Below, piece after piece: positions 26,545 to 37,535 of a DNA stretch of 64,000 bases (position 1 is its first letter; every line of letters starts with the position of its first letter). Below the pieces are notes generated by a model. It made no database searches. It was not told the origin of the DNA and saw nothing but the letters and a program-made list of their open reading frames with translations. The stretch is from the NCBI RefSeq assembly GCF_902806685.2, contig NC_048560.1:1466492-1530491 (forward strand), read 5' to 3'. The DNA is from Maniola hyperantus. Its lineage: Eukaryota; Arthropoda; Insecta; Lepidoptera; Nymphalidae. Both the position numbers and the translations under genes were made by a program.

Positions 26545-29500
26545 TTAAGTTTCTTGTACTGCATTAACATCGGCATATAAAAATACTTTGACTTCTTTGT
26601 TTTTACACTCCTTCAAATCGTTCGAAATTTCTTTAAGATGAGGTTCAGAAAGAAGTCTTTGTTCCTTCTGGAAGACATATTCCGCTAAAATATACGCTTC
26701 AGAAGTACCAACTTCCAGAAGACCTTTAATCACAAAGGCAACTAAAACATTTCTGCTTCGAGTGCCATAGAAATATTGCGAAAAATATTCATCCAAAGGA
26801 ACTTTATACAAGTCCACTACAGATTTGAAGTATTTGTTTACAAGCTCCTTCATTTCGTGACCTATGTAATTCCCGAAAATTCTACCAACTATTTCTATAG
26901 CTTCTTTTCGTTTTTTGGCATAATCAAAAATACCAGGTTTGTGTTTCTTAGTTTGATTAATTGACTTATAAAAGAGCATAGTTAGATGTATCTCTACGTA
27001 TTTGGCAAAATAAGAGTCTACGGGTAAAAGTTTGTGCATCCGTTTGAGTACCACTTCAAATACTGGCAAACAATTCACGTATTGATCAGAAAGAAACACT
27101 TTACTATATTTCAAAGAAAACATGAGATCATCTAGCAGTGTAATCAAATGTTTTTTTGTTTCAGGTGTTTTTGATAAATCTTCTAGGGCATCAAAAAAGG
27201 GTTCGCAGACTTTTTTGATTACCTCTTTCTGTTCGTCTTCAGTTTTACACAAAAGAAGATGTTTGGCGACGACTCTAACATACAAACATTTTTTATCTAT
27301 CATATCAGATGAATCAAATTCAATGGATGATGGAAATTCAAATACAATGGTTTCGATGAATTTTTCGACCACAGGTCTAACGAATTTTTGATCTACATCA
27401 GATAGAAGGTTTTCCAAACGACAAAGTATGGGCATAGCTTGCTTATGATCGATTTTTGAGAAAATATTAAAAACCTGCACCCAGTAATCAGCTTTAACGT
27501 TTTTGGAAATCGATTTAATAGGGTAATAAAATTCATCCAACAACCTCTTCTTTTGAGATATGTCTTTGTATTGAATTACTGTTTTCATAGCATCCCAGAT
27601 AGGAAGTTCGATGTTGTCTTTTGATAAATATAATGTGAAGCCTACTTTTACAGCTGCTAAAGGTCGCAATGTACAGAAAGCAATAAAAGTGTCAACAAAC
27701 GAAGGTGTTTTATAAGAAAGACGGACTGCCATTCTTGCTGTGCGACGCCATTCTAAGAGCTTCCTTATATATCGTTCCCGATCATTTTTTCTGCAAATTA
27801 AAGCTTTATTGGCAACCGCCTTTGCTCCAATCCACTTCCACTCTAAGGCATCAACATCTACAGCTGGTTTACTCAAATGAGCATTAGCCCTAAGTCCTGT
27901 ACACATTAGAAGTTGCGACTTCGATTGAGGTCTTTCCGATTCAAATTCATAAATACGTTTTAACAACTCTTCGTTAGTTAAAAGAGCGGATAAAGAACGC
28001 GCAAACCACTGTTTTGGGGTTGACAAAAATGCATCTTCTAAAGCAATCCTGTGTTTCTCTGCTAAACCACCTGATTCTCCGAAATATACATAGAGAGATT
28101 TGAGAAACCGGTTGTGATTTGGACGTTCTTTTTTTACCAGTTCAGCAAAACTGTTCCCATTTTCTAATGGAGTTAAATCATGTCGCAATGCGTTAATATA
28201 TGCATCATTATTTTGTTTTAGAGCAAAAGTTTCGTGGAAGAGTTCACGACGTAATATTTTAGCTCTGTATAGCCTAGCCACTAATGCTGGATTAGCTTTT
28301 GCTGCTTCTAGAAGAGCATCTTCAGCATTTGGCACATCTTTTATATTGATCTTATATTCGACAATTGTACCCAAAAGTGCATTTGCATCTGATGACAATA
28401 TAAGCTGAGGTAAACGTTTGGCCACTAAATTTTTCTCTTCAATATTAAGTTTGTATTCAGACAACGTAGAAAATTGGCGAAGAAAACCAGAAAGTAAAGT
28501 AGGTGATACTGGCGTATCAGCTAAAATGTGGCGTAATATGACTGTGTGAAGACCTTCGCGGCAAACTGGGTCCGTGTCAGCTCCATCCAAACCTACATCT
28601 ACCCCAAATTGTAGAATCAATGACCAGACGTTTTCAGGCAATCGCCAGGCAGCCCCGCGTTTTACAAGAGACCTAACAACAGCCGCTCGAAGCGTTGTCG
28701 GTTCATTTCTATGTCTTTCCACCATGAGCTTCATAAATTTTTCTACTTGGTTTGGAACACCCCCACTTTTGCTAACAAGGACTAGCATCATATTCAGACG
28801 ACCTTCGATTCTACTTTCAGATAGCAAATTTTTGCTTAGCTCAAAAAAAGTTTGCTCAAAACTGATAAAACGATACTGGTTATACAACTGGTCTAGAGGA
28901 GAATTTTCATAACAAACTTTTGCATTATGACGATACACACACCTTTGAAACATTTGCTCGTCCATTTGAGGGCGATACCCATATTCATACGAGTCATGTT
29001 CTATGTCGGCAAATACATGCGCATGCTCCACCTCATCATCGTCTAGTACTAAAGCTTTAGGTGTTGGATAAGGCCAGTCTTTGACTTTACAATCGGTTGT
29101 TTTATCAACAAAGACTTTCTTTTTAAAAGCTGATCTTTCCTCTATTTTTAACCGTTTTATTAACGGTTCAACTTTTTTGTACGTAAACCAGTGGTCCAAA
29201 TATTCTGCGCTTGCAAGTTTCAGTACAAATTCTTTAGCTTGGTCAATCGTCATGTTAGCTGCCAAAGTTTTCATGTGAAGAATAGAATTTGCATATAATT
29301 CACTCTTAGCCTCAAATCTATTTCTATAATTTTTCATTATATAGTCAGTTATCGATGGACCAAAAGCAACAAATGATCTTGTATCATAATATTTTTCAAC
29401 AATATCCAAAAATACATTACCATCATATTTAAATACACTTTTAATACAATTGAAATAGTTTTGTGCATCCTTCACATATTTTTTTAGTGCTGTTTTGTTG

Positions 29501-30075
29501 TTCGGTAAAATCTCGAAATAAAGTTTGCATATTGCAGGATAGACTTCGGAAACTATTTTTAACTGTTTGTGCGATAATTTATCAATTACATTTGGAAATT
29601 CGCTAGTAATAAATTCAATGGAACAGTGCCAGAAAAAACTGAACGCCTCATCCCAGTTAGCTTTGTAGTAATTGTAGAAGTCTTCGCATCTTTCTTTATC
29701 TTTAAGATGTAGCTGTATAACATGCTTCATTTTATTTACAGCTGGTTGGATCATTGTTGGATATAAAGTGTTTTCTAGATATACAGGGTTTATTATGTCA
29801 CAATATTGAGATTCTAATATCCAGTAGCATTTTAGTGCCCTACTTACGTACAACATATCATCATTTTTGAGATTTTCTATTATGTATTCAACATTTCTAT
29901 ACTTGGAAGCAAGATCTATTTTAAAAATTCTATCGATAGGTGAAGATTCTGGTTGGAGAAGAATGTCCTGGAACGAGACGTTTTTCTCATATGCCTTATG
30001 GACCAAGGTGTTCAAATGACGATGTTTCTCTTGTAAGTTTGATCCGGGTAGTGAGAGAGGCAAGTGCGCCTCCAT
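26545..30075 (-). CDS. Solenoid-like protein of unknown function, copy 1 (1176 aa)
   Basis: One uninterrupted coding exon. I start it at the ATG at 30075 (MEAHLPLSLPGSNLQ) because TTTATTTTCAG lies directly before it and copy 2 has the same start; the 16 codons upstream are intron. The protein is rich in Leu, Lys and Glu, with amphipathic helices throughout, no signal peptide or membrane segment, and a low-complexity acidic patch with Tyr (DDDEVEHAH...) near residues 350-380. This is the composition of a HEAT/ARM-like solenoid, but I see no catalytic motif and do not recognise the family. It ends VKVFLYADVNAVQET. The tandem paralogue is at 33397-36921. Residues of about 429-545 are almost identical in the two; the middle acidic patch and C-terminus diverge. 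A 5' UTR exon is proposed at 31234-31270. Coding status is certain from length and conservation; function is unknown. Confidence 0.88.
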   Translation of the reverse strand: MEAHLPLSLPGSNLQEKHRHLNTLVHKAYEKNVSFQDILLQPESSPIDRIFKIDLASKYRNVEYIIENLKNDDMLYVSRALKCYWILESQYCDIINPVYLENTLYPTMIQPAVNKMKHVIQLHLKDKERCEDFYNYYKANWDEAFSFFWHCSIEFITSEFPNVIDKLSHKQLKIVSEVYPAICKLYFEILPNNKTALKKYVKDAQNYFNCIKSVFKYDGNVFLDIVEKYYDTRSFVAFGPSITDYIMKNYRNRFEAKSELYANSILHMKTLAANMTIDQAKEFVLKLASAEYLDHWFTYKKVEPLIKRLKIEERSAFKKKVFVDKTTDCKVKDWPYPTPKALVLDDDEVEHAHVFADIEHDSYEYGYRPQMDEQMFQRCVYRHNAKVCYENSPLDQLYNQYRFISFEQTFFELSKNLLSESRIEGRLNMMLVLVSKSGGVPNQVEKFMKLMVERHRNEPTTLRAAVVRSLVKRGAAWRLPENVWSLILQFGVDVGLDGADTDPVCREGLHTVILRHILADTPVSPTLLSGFLRQFSTLSEYKLNIEEKNLVAKRLPQLILSSDANALLGTIVEYKINIKDVPNAEDALLEAAKANPALVARLYRAKILRRELFHETFALKQNNDAYINALRHDLTPLENGNSFAELVKKERPNHNRFLKSLYVYFGESGGLAEKHRIALEDAFLSTPKQWFARSLSALLTNEELLKRIYEFESERPQSKSQLLMCTGLRANAHLSKPAVDVDALEWKWIGAKAVANKALICRKNDRERYIRKLLEWRRTARMAVRLSYKTPSFVDTFIAFCTLRPLAAVKVGFTLYLSKDNIELPIWDAMKTVIQYKDISQKKRLLDEFYYPIKSISKNVKADYWVQVFNIFSKIDHKQAMPILCRLENLLSDVDQKFVRPVVEKFIETIVFEFPSSIEFDSSDMIDKKCLYVRVVAKHLLLCKTEDEQKEVIKKVCEPFFDALEDLSKTPETKKHLITLLDDLMFSLKYSKVFLSDQYVNCLPVFEVVLKRMHKLLPVDSYFAKYVEIHLTMLFYKSINQTKKHKPGIFDYAKKRKEAIEIVGRIFGNYIGHEMKELVNKYFKSVVDLYKVPLDEYFSQYFYGTRSRNVLVAFVIKGLLEVGTSEAYILAEYVFQKEQRLLSEPHLKEISNDLKECKNKEVKVFLYADVNAVQET

Positions 30076-30737
30076 CTGAAAATAAAAGTAGGTAGGTATA
30101 CTTACTAATAATATTATACACAAGTTAAGGTACCTATTACAATAAATAATATGAAATTATTAAATAATATGAAAGTAATATTATGGTAAGGTATTAAATA
30201 ATGAAGGCGTGCCTGTCGGTCTGCTAAATTATGATTCATAAGCACCAAGTAACGTTTTTAGGATTCCATACCTCAATAGGAAAAACGGAACCCTTATAGG
30301 GTCACTTTGCTGTCGGTCTGTCAAGAAACCTACAGGGTAGGTACTTCCCGTTGACTTAGAATCATGAAATTTGGCAGGTAGGCAGGTCTTACAGCAGGCT
30401 TTAGGGGGAAAATCTGAAAACCGTGAATATAAGTGGTCATGAATTAATATTTAGTATTTTCAATTTTCGAAGTAAGGTAACTAATTAAGTGCTGTAGCCT
30501 GTATCATATGAAAGGGCTGTGCATTCTAAAACAGATTTTTATTTATTTATATGCATCATAGTTTTTGAATTATCAACCCTCAGTGCGCGAGCCTGACTCG
30601 CACTTGGCCAGTATTTTTTAAGACTGTACCTACCCGTTAAGATGGGTAGCTACTAAGCCGTAATGCGCTCCAAATAGCTAAATAACTTACATATTTTCTT
30701 TCAAATGCAATAAAAATACTTAAGTACCTAGTTACTG

Positions 30738-30875
30738 ATATAGCAATCGGGGTATAGGGCGGGGGAACGCTCCGCACACCCGCACGTCACCCGCGTTCGC
30801 TCGCGGGTTAGCGCGGCGGCTGTGCGGGAGTGCACGGCGTTCCCTCCCCGATTGCTATTTCAACCTGTCGCGTGC
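30738..30875. mobile_element. GC-rich fold-back MITE with ATAGCAATCGGGG ends
   Basis: ATAGCAATCGGGGTATAGGG pairs with CCCTCCCCGATTGCTAT. The right side continues into TTCAACCTGTCGCG, a motif also found next to the fragments at 5088 and 39040. Confidence 0.65.
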
Positions 30876-30989
30876 TATAGGTACTTACAGTACCTTCTAG
30901 GTAAACGCGTCCCATCTTAGGCCGCATCATCACTTTCCATCAGGTGTGATTGCGGTCAAGCGTTTACCTATAATGAATTTAAAAAAAAT

Positions 30990-31182
30990 GTAGGTACTTA
31001 CATCGACCTTAAGAGTGAGATTTCGGCTTTGTAGAGCGTTGTCACTGTCACTAATACCTTAGGTAGGTGTAACGTTTTGTCGATCTCAACGACAGAGACA
31101 ATGCTCTACAAAACCGCTATCTCTTTGTGTAAAAGTCAATATAGGTAGGTACCTACATTATTTTCTGCTGCGTACTGTACCT
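30990..31182. mobile_element. Fold-back MITE, GTACGCGGC family, diverged copy
   Basis: GCTTTGTAGAGCGTTGTCAC pairs with GACAGAGACAATGCTCTACA. Ends in TGCGTACTGTACCTGC. Confidence 0.65.
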
Positions 31183-31233
31183 GCTTTTTTACCTACCTAC
31201 CTATAGTTTTGAATTATATAATTTCAAACTCAC

Positions 31234-31270
31234 CTTTTCACTTAGTAAGGATACACACAGCACGCTCACT
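31234..31270 (-). promoter_or_regulatory. Initiator and short 5' UTR exon of copy 1
   Basis: On the minus strand CCAATTTCAGTGAGC holds an arthropod TCAGT initiator (A+1 at 31270), followed by 37 nt ending AAAAG|GTGAGT. The copy-2 counterpart is at 37536-37568. Homology of the two, in otherwise unrelated flanks, supports a transcribed exon. Confidence 0.55.
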
Positions 31271-31689
31271 GAAATTGGTATAAAATTCTAGATACCTAGC
31301 TGTATAAGGATATCTAAGTAGGTATATACTTAAGTAATATACTTGCTTTACCACTTCTGTTTGTTTTTATTATTGCGAATTTTATATTTTTAGATCTTAC
31401 ATCATGTAAGAAATTCTAAGACCTAGATGTCTAGCATTATACTTAGGTATAAACACTGAGATGATCTCAGTGAGATCTAAAAGCGTCCGTTCGAATTCAG
31501 AGTTATTTTAACGTTGGCACTAAAGTTATGCTACCATACACTACCTACGTGTAAGTTTTCCACGAATAAATAATGCATTTCATTTTCATGTGTACAATCG
31601 GTAAAATCGATGCACATGTATACATATTGGTATACATTTAAAAAAATTACACGCCGAATTGAGAACCATCTCCTTTTTGGAAGTTGGTT

Positions 31690-32065
31690 AAAAATAAAGT
31701 GGCGTTAGGTATGTTACAGTGTGGCTTAAGAATATTTTGCACATTCAGTCACACTTGTTACACACGTAATGTGGGTGTGACTCAACGGGAAAATAAACTG
31801 TCACAGTCACACACCGTCAGTGTTACTCACGGGAGTGTAACTCAACGGGAACAACCCCATTTTATAAGCAATAATAACTTAGTAAGTAGGTTCCTAGAGC
31901 TGCCATAGCCTAAAATGCCTCCGCCTCTTAATTCTGGAGGTCGGCTGCAGTTCGATCCCATGGCATGACATAAACGCACATAACTCCGAAAAGTTAGAGG
32001 TGCGTGCCCGGGATCGAACCCCGGACCTCCGATTAGGAGACTCACAGCTTTGGATATCCCAAAGT
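31690..32065. mobile_element. Palindromic repeat and back-to-back tRNA-SINE heads
   Basis: 31740-31855 carries GTGACTCAACGGGA and GTAACTCAACGGGA repeats related to 12868-12945. 31890-32060 has a forward B box (GCAGTTCGATCCC) and a reversed head (GGGATCGAACCCCGGACCTC), that is, two SINE heads in opposite orientation. Confidence 0.5.
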
Positions 32066-32205
32066 CCCAATACGGTGCCAGATTTTAGAAAATAACTTCA
32101 GAACAAACTATCATGTCTTTGCTTCTTCAAGCTGGATCTGAATTCTGAACTTACAATAACTAATATAAGGTTAAAAAAACAAAGATTTTAGCTTAGTACG
32201 AATAT

Positions 32206-33396
32206 ATCTTTATTTCTGTAAAATAATAGCAGATTTAGAATCTTAAAAAACATTAAAACATTAATCTTATAACGAGGCCTACATACATCACAAAGCATAA
32301 AATCACTACTTTTTAGGCTCAACATGGTCAATACTCCGCAGATGGAATAACTTACATAAAGTCATAACCATTATAACAGCCAATGAAAACCCAATATCCA
32401 GAAGGCAAACTGACATGATTGAAAGGCCGCACATTCGGCATTCGGCCAATGTGCGAAAGCATTTTGCTTATTGTGACAAGTTCTATTGATGTTTGTATGA
32501 TGAACATATTGCTAAGTAACACTTATAATATACTAGAAGATGCCTGCGACTCCGCGTGGATTAAGGTTTTTCAAAACCCGTGGGAACTATTTGATTTTTC
32601 AGGACCAAAAGTAGCATATGACCTTCCCCGGAATGCAAGCTATCTCTGAACAAAAATCGGTTATACACGGATGGGCCGTGTAAAGATCGCATACAGACAG
32701 ACACACTTTCGCATTTATAACATTACATATGTATGGAAGTATGGATTATCACATTTTTTTTTACAATTTCAAAAGGTCACTTTTAGGAAATCATCCGCAC
32801 CTGCGTTCCTTTCGTTCGACCAATGAAAATGAGCCCTGAGGTAGATCCATAACAATGTCTTCAGTAATTTACATTAGTCAGTTAGAAGTTATAATACTAG
32901 ATATAACAATATAAAACTATCCTTAAGTGGTTATTTTGTAAAAAAAAAGGTTATAAAAATACATCGATTACAAAATTAAATAATACCCGAATACAAGACT
33001 GTTTTAAGGTGCACTTCCACTGAGCGGAGTTAGCCGTGACGTGTTTATGATTCGACCAATCAGAATTTTATTGGTGTATTGAAAATGGCCCTGCTCCGCA
33101 ACACCTCAGAGGAGACATGTCATCTTAGCGTGAAGCTGTATCCACGTAAAAGGAAATGTTCCAATTCCCAAAAATAAATTATATGTCTTAAGCATGCCGC
33201 ATGCCAAACAAGCACAGGTAAGGTATACAGCATCACGCAAATGTAAAAGGCAGTTAATTTCATCATACACTTTACACGCAACTTAATTAAAAACGTGGAG
33301 CAGCGAGCATATACGTGCGTGGAGAAGCTAATAACAGTTAAATGCAACTTTAAAATGAGATTTCCATTTGTTCAAATAAAGGCAAGCCTGAATTAA
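32206..33396 (-). other. Likely 3' UTR of the second solenoid gene, with repeats
   Basis: AATAAA on the minus strand occurs at 33072-33067 and at 32214-32209 (TCTTTATTTC). A minus-strand reading MSVCLLDIGFSLAVIMVMTL from 32415 is open for 36 codons up to the stop near 32310, but a second frame is equally open and I do not call a gene. 32525-32740 is a 'TGCCTGCGACTCCGCGTGG' repeat. Confidence 0.4.
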
Positions 33397-36300
33397 TTAA
33401 TTGCAAGGCACTGCGATAACATCGGCATATAGAAATACTTTGATTTCTTCATCTTTGCAATCCTTCAAAACTTTCAAAATCTCTTCGCGATGTGGTTCAG
33501 AAATATGGTATTCTTGTTCCTTTTCGAAGATAAATTCCGCCAAAATATACGCTTCCGACGTACCAACTTCCAGAAGACCTTTGATCACAAAGGTAACTAA
33601 AACATGTCTGCTTTCATCGAAATGGAAATATTCACGTAGATATTCTTTCAACGGAACTTTATACAAATCAACAACAGACTTGAAGTATTTGTTTATAAGC
33701 TGCTTAATTTCGTGACCTATGTAATTTCCGAAAATTCTACCAACTACTTCTATAGCTTCTTTGCGTTTTTTGACATCATCGAAAATGCCAGGTTTCTGTT
33801 TCTTAGCTTGATTGATTGTCTTATAGTAGAGCATAGTTAGATGTATCTCTACATATTTAACAAAATGTTCTTCTATAGGTAAAAGTTTGTGCATGCGTTT
33901 TAGTATCACTTCAAATACTGGCATACAATTCACGTACTGATCAGAAAGAAACACTTTGCTGTATTTCAAAGCGAATATGAAATCCTTTAGCAGTCTAATC
34001 AAATGTTTTTTTGTTTCAGGTGTTTTTGATAAAACTTCTATGGCATCGAAAAAGGGTTCGCAAACTTTTTCAATTACTTCTTTTTGTTCGTCTTCAGTTT
34101 TACACAAAAGGAGGTGTTTGGCAATGACTCTAGAATACAAGAATTTTGTATTGGATGAATTAAATTCTCCGGCTTCAATGAATTTTTTGACCACAGCTGT
34201 AACGAAATTTTGATCTACATTATATAGAAGGTTTTCCAAACGACAAAGCATAGGCATAGCTTGCTTATAGTCGATTTTGGCGAATATGTTAAAAACTTGT
34301 ACCCAGTAATCGGCTTCAACATTCTTCGAAATCAAAATGGGATCAGATAATTTATTCAACAACCTCTTCTTTTGAGATATGTCTTTGTTTTGAAGTATAG
34401 ATTTTATAGCATCCCAAATACGAGGTTCGATGTTGTCTTTCGCTAAATATAATGTGAAGCCTACTTTTACAGCTGCTAAAGGTCTCAAAGTACAGAAAGC
34501 AATAAAAGTGTCAACCGACGAAGGCGTCTTATCAGAAAGACGGACTGCCATTCTCGCTGTGCGACGCCATTCTAAAAGCTTCTTTATATATCGTTCCCGA
34601 TCATTTTTTCTACAAATTAAAGCTTTATTGGCAACCGCCTTTGCTCCAATCCACTTCCACTCTAAAGTATCAACATCTACAGCTGGTTTACTCATATGAG
34701 CATTGGCTCTAAGTCCTGTACACATCAGAAGTTGCGACTTTGATTGAGGTCTTTCTGCTTCAAATTTGAAAATATGTTGCAACAACTCTTCATTACTTAA
34801 AAGAGAGGATAAAGAACGCGCAAACCAATATTTTGGGGTTGACAAAAATGCATCTTCTAAAGCAATCCTATGTTTCTCTGCTAAACCACCTGATTCACCG
34901 AAATATATGTAGAGTTTTTTGAGAAACCGGTTGTGATTTGGACGTTCTTTTTTGACCAATTCAGCAAAACTCTTCCCATTTTCTAATGGTGTTAAGTCGT
35001 GTCGCAATGCGTTAATATACGCAGCATTATTCTGTTTTAGAGCAAAAGTTTCGTGGAAGAGTTCACGACGTAATATTTTAGCTCTGTATAGCCTAGCCAC
35101 TAATGCTGGATTAGCTTTTGCTGCTTTAAGAAGAGCATCTTCAGCATTCGGCACATCTTTTATATTGACTTTATATTCGACTAGCGTGTCCAAAAATGCA
35201 TTTGCATTTGAAGACAATATAAGCTGGGGTAAACGTTTGGCTACTAATTTTTTCTCTTGAATATTAAGTTTGTATTCAGACAACGTAGAAAATTGGCGAA
35301 GGAAGCCAGAAAGTAAAGTAGGTGATACTGGCGTGTCAGCTAAAATGTGGCGTAAGATGACTGTGTGAAGACCTTCACGGCAAACCGGGTCGGTGTCAGC
35401 TCCATCCAAACCTACATCTACCCCAAATTGTAGAATTAATGACCAGACGTTTTCAGGCAATCGCCAGGCAGCCCCGCGTTTTACAAGAGACCTAACAACA
35501 GCCGCTCGAAGAGTTGTCGGTTCATTTCTATGTCTTTCCACCATGAGCTTCATAAATTTTTCTACTTGGTTTGGAACACCCCCGCTTTTGCTAATAAGGA
35601 CTAGCATCATATTCAGACGACCTTGGACTGTACTTTCGGCTAGCAAATTTTTGCTGAGCTCATAAAAAGTTTGCTCAAAACCGGTAAAACGATACCGGTT
35701 GAACAACTGGTCCAGAGGGGATTTTCCCCCAGGTAACACTTCACAACAATCATTTGCAAAGTAACTCTGATACCTAGCACACTTTTTCATTATAGACCTT
35801 CCACAGGCTTGATATGGGTGATACTCATATTCATATGGCTCATGTTGTATATCTGTAAATGCATTCGCATATGCCACCTCCTCAGCTTCTAATACTAAAG
35901 CTTTAGGTGTTGGATAAGGCCAGTCCTTGACTTTACAATCGATTCCTTTATCAACAAAGATTTTCTTTTTAAAAGCTGATCTTTCTTCTATTTTTAACCG
36001 CTTTATTAACGGTTCAACTGTTTTGTACGTAAACCAGTAGTTCAAATATTCTGCTCTTGCAAGTTTCAGTATAAATTCTTTAGCTTGGTCACTGGTCATG
36101 TTAGCTGCTAAAGTTTGCATGTGTAGAATAGAATTTGCATATAATTCACTCTTAGCCTCGAATCTATTCCTATAATTTTTCATTATATACTCAGTTATAG
36201 ATGGACCGAAAGTTTCAAATGAGCTTGTATCATAGTATTTTTCAACAATGTCCAAAAATACATTGCCATCATATTTTAATACACTTTTAATACAATTGAA

Positions 36301-36921
36301 GTACTTTTGTGCATTGTTTACATATTTTTCAAGTGCTGTTTTGTTAATTGGTAAAATCTCGAAATAAAGTTTGCATATTGCAGGATAGACTTCGCAAACT
36401 ATTTTAAACTGTTTGTGTGATAATTTATCAATTACATTTGGAAATTCGCTAGTAATAAATTCAATGGAACAGTGCCAGAAAAAATTGAACGCCTCATCCC
36501 AGCTAGCTTTGTAGTAATTGTAGAAGTCTTCACATCTTTTTTTATCTTTAAGATGTAGCTGTATAACATGCTTCATTTTATTTACAGCTGGTTGGATCAT
36601 TGCTGGATATAAAGTGTTTTCTAGATATACAGGGTTTATTATGTCACAATATTGAGATTCTAATATCCAGTAGCATTTTAGTGCCTTACTTACGTACAAC
36701 ATATCATCATTTTTGAGATTTTCTATTATGTATTCAACATTTCTATACTTGGATGCCAGATCTATTTTAAAAATTCTATCGATAGGAGAAGATTCTGGTT
36801 GGAGAAGTATGTCCTGGAACAACACATTTGTCTTATATGCCTCATTGACCAAGGTGTTCAAATGACGATGTTTCTCTTGTAAGTTTGATCCAGGTAGTGT
36901 GAGAGGCAAGTGCACCTCCAT
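33397..36921 (-). CDS. Solenoid-like protein of unknown function, copy 2 (1174 aa)
   Basis: Tandem paralogue of 26545-30075 in the same orientation, again a single coding exon starting right after a 3' splice site (ATG at 36921, MEVHLPLTLPGSNLQ). An apparent 58-codon upstream extension comes from an intronic RTE fragment and is not coding. Compared with copy 1, residues of about 1-345 and 440-900 are highly similar. The segment near residues 350-418 differs in sequence and length and is Cys-rich here (KKCARYQSYFANDCCE). The C-terminal third has several indels, and the end is VKVFLYADVIAVPCN. No motif gives a function; the helical repeat-like composition suggests a scaffold. High identity with intact frames in both copies implies that both are under selection or recently duplicated. 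Confidence 0.88.
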   Translation of the reverse strand: MEVHLPLTLPGSNLQEKHRHLNTLVNEAYKTNVLFQDILLQPESSPIDRIFKIDLASKYRNVEYIIENLKNDDMLYVSKALKCYWILESQYCDIINPVYLENTLYPAMIQPAVNKMKHVIQLHLKDKKRCEDFYNYYKASWDEAFNFFWHCSIEFITSEFPNVIDKLSHKQFKIVCEVYPAICKLYFEILPINKTALEKYVNNAQKYFNCIKSVLKYDGNVFLDIVEKYYDTSSFETFGPSITEYIMKNYRNRFEAKSELYANSILHMQTLAANMTSDQAKEFILKLARAEYLNYWFTYKTVEPLIKRLKIEERSAFKKKIFVDKGIDCKVKDWPYPTPKALVLEAEEVAYANAFTDIQHEPYEYEYHPYQACGRSIMKKCARYQSYFANDCCEVLPGGKSPLDQLFNRYRFTGFEQTFYELSKNLLAESTVQGRLNMMLVLISKSGGVPNQVEKFMKLMVERHRNEPTTLRAAVVRSLVKRGAAWRLPENVWSLILQFGVDVGLDGADTDPVCREGLHTVILRHILADTPVSPTLLSGFLRQFSTLSEYKLNIQEKKLVAKRLPQLILSSNANAFLDTLVEYKVNIKDVPNAEDALLKAAKANPALVARLYRAKILRRELFHETFALKQNNAAYINALRHDLTPLENGKSFAELVKKERPNHNRFLKKLYIYFGESGGLAEKHRIALEDAFLSTPKYWFARSLSSLLSNEELLQHIFKFEAERPQSKSQLLMCTGLRANAHMSKPAVDVDTLEWKWIGAKAVANKALICRKNDRERYIKKLLEWRRTARMAVRLSDKTPSSVDTFIAFCTLRPLAAVKVGFTLYLAKDNIEPRIWDAIKSILQNKDISQKKRLLNKLSDPILISKNVEADYWVQVFNIFAKIDYKQAMPMLCRLENLLYNVDQNFVTAVVKKFIEAGEFNSSNTKFLYSRVIAKHLLLCKTEDEQKEVIEKVCEPFFDAIEVLSKTPETKKHLIRLLKDFIFALKYSKVFLSDQYVNCMPVFEVILKRMHKLLPIEEHFVKYVEIHLTMLYYKTINQAKKQKPGIFDDVKKRKEAIEVVGRIFGNYIGHEIKQLINKYFKSVVDLYKVPLKEYLREYFHFDESRHVLVTFVIKGLLEVGTSEAYILAEFIFEKEQEYHISEPHREEILKVLKDCKDEEIKVFLYADVIAVPCN

Positions 36922-36952
36922 CTGAAAATAAAAGTAGGTATCAACTATCAGT

Positions 36953-37290
36953 TTTATCATCATCATTATCATCATCAACCAATCGACGTCCACTTTTGTA
37001 GGGACTACTGCCAAGGTCTTGCGCTGCCTGAATCCAGCGACTCCCTGCGACTGGTCTGATGTCTTCCGTCCACCTAATGGGGGGGGGTCTATCAACGCTG
37101 TGCCTTCCGGTGCGAGGTCGCCATTCCAGCACCTTGAGACACCAACGTCTATCAGTTTTACGAACTATGTACCCTGCACATTGCCACTTAAGCTTCGCAA
37201 CCCGTTGATCTACGTTGGTTACTCTAGTTCTCCTACGTCTCTCGGATCTCTTCGTTTCTGATTCAATTACGTAGAGAAACTCCAAGTATA
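36953..37290 (-). mobile_element. RTE-type LINE 3' end inside the copy 2 5' UTR intron
   Basis: The minus strand decodes as VAKLKWQCAGYIVRKTDRRW, LEWRPRTGRH and RWTEDIRPVAGSRWIQAAQD, the RTE RT tail, and ends in a (GATGAT)n tail at 36957-36977. It explains the spurious N-terminal extension of the gene. Confidence 0.8.
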
Positions 37291-37317
37291 GGTCATCTAC
37301 GTGGAATTTATCCTAAA

Positions 37318-37480
37318 ACTAGCTGATGCCCACGACTTCGTCCGCGTGGATTTAGGTTTTTAAAAATCTATACTCATGCAAAAAACAAAGTCAATCCATT
37401 GCTGCCTTGCGACGTGATTGAAGGACAAAACAATAAACTAACAACTAAACACTATCGAATTTATAATAAGGGTAGTGATA
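37318..37480 (+). mobile_element. 'CGCGACTTCGTCCGCG'-type repeat
   Basis: ACTAGCTGATGCCCACGACT start, GCGACGTGATTGAAGGACAA body, end TTTATAATAAGGGTAGTG. Confidence 0.6.
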
Positions 37481-37535
37481 AGGATAGTAGTTTATAGGAA
37501 GTTAAGGTAATTTTAGAAATAAATGTTTAACTCAC

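Larger units (their letters stand above)
30076..31233 (-). other. 5' UTR intron of copy 1, filled with repeats
   Basis: From donor GTGAGT (31233-31228, minus) to acceptor TTTTCAG at 30076. It contains a GGGTTCCGTACC repeat (30258-30612), a fold-back MITE with ATAGCAATCGGGG ends (30738-30858), a SINE end (30897-30985) and a GTACGCGGC MITE (30990-31182). Confidence 0.6.

Noticed and set aside
30076..30123. N-terminal extension of solenoid copy 1
   Set aside because: The extra codons read through a 3' splice site (TTTTATTTTCAG) into intron; copy 2 has an unrelated extension.
32310..32415. Small membrane protein on the minus strand (MSVCLLDIGFSLAV...)
   Set aside because: Thirty-six codons, another frame equally open, and it probably lies in a 3' UTR; too little support.
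36922..37095. 58-residue N-terminal extension of solenoid copy 2
   Set aside because: It is intron plus an antisense RTE LINE fragment and is absent from copy 1.
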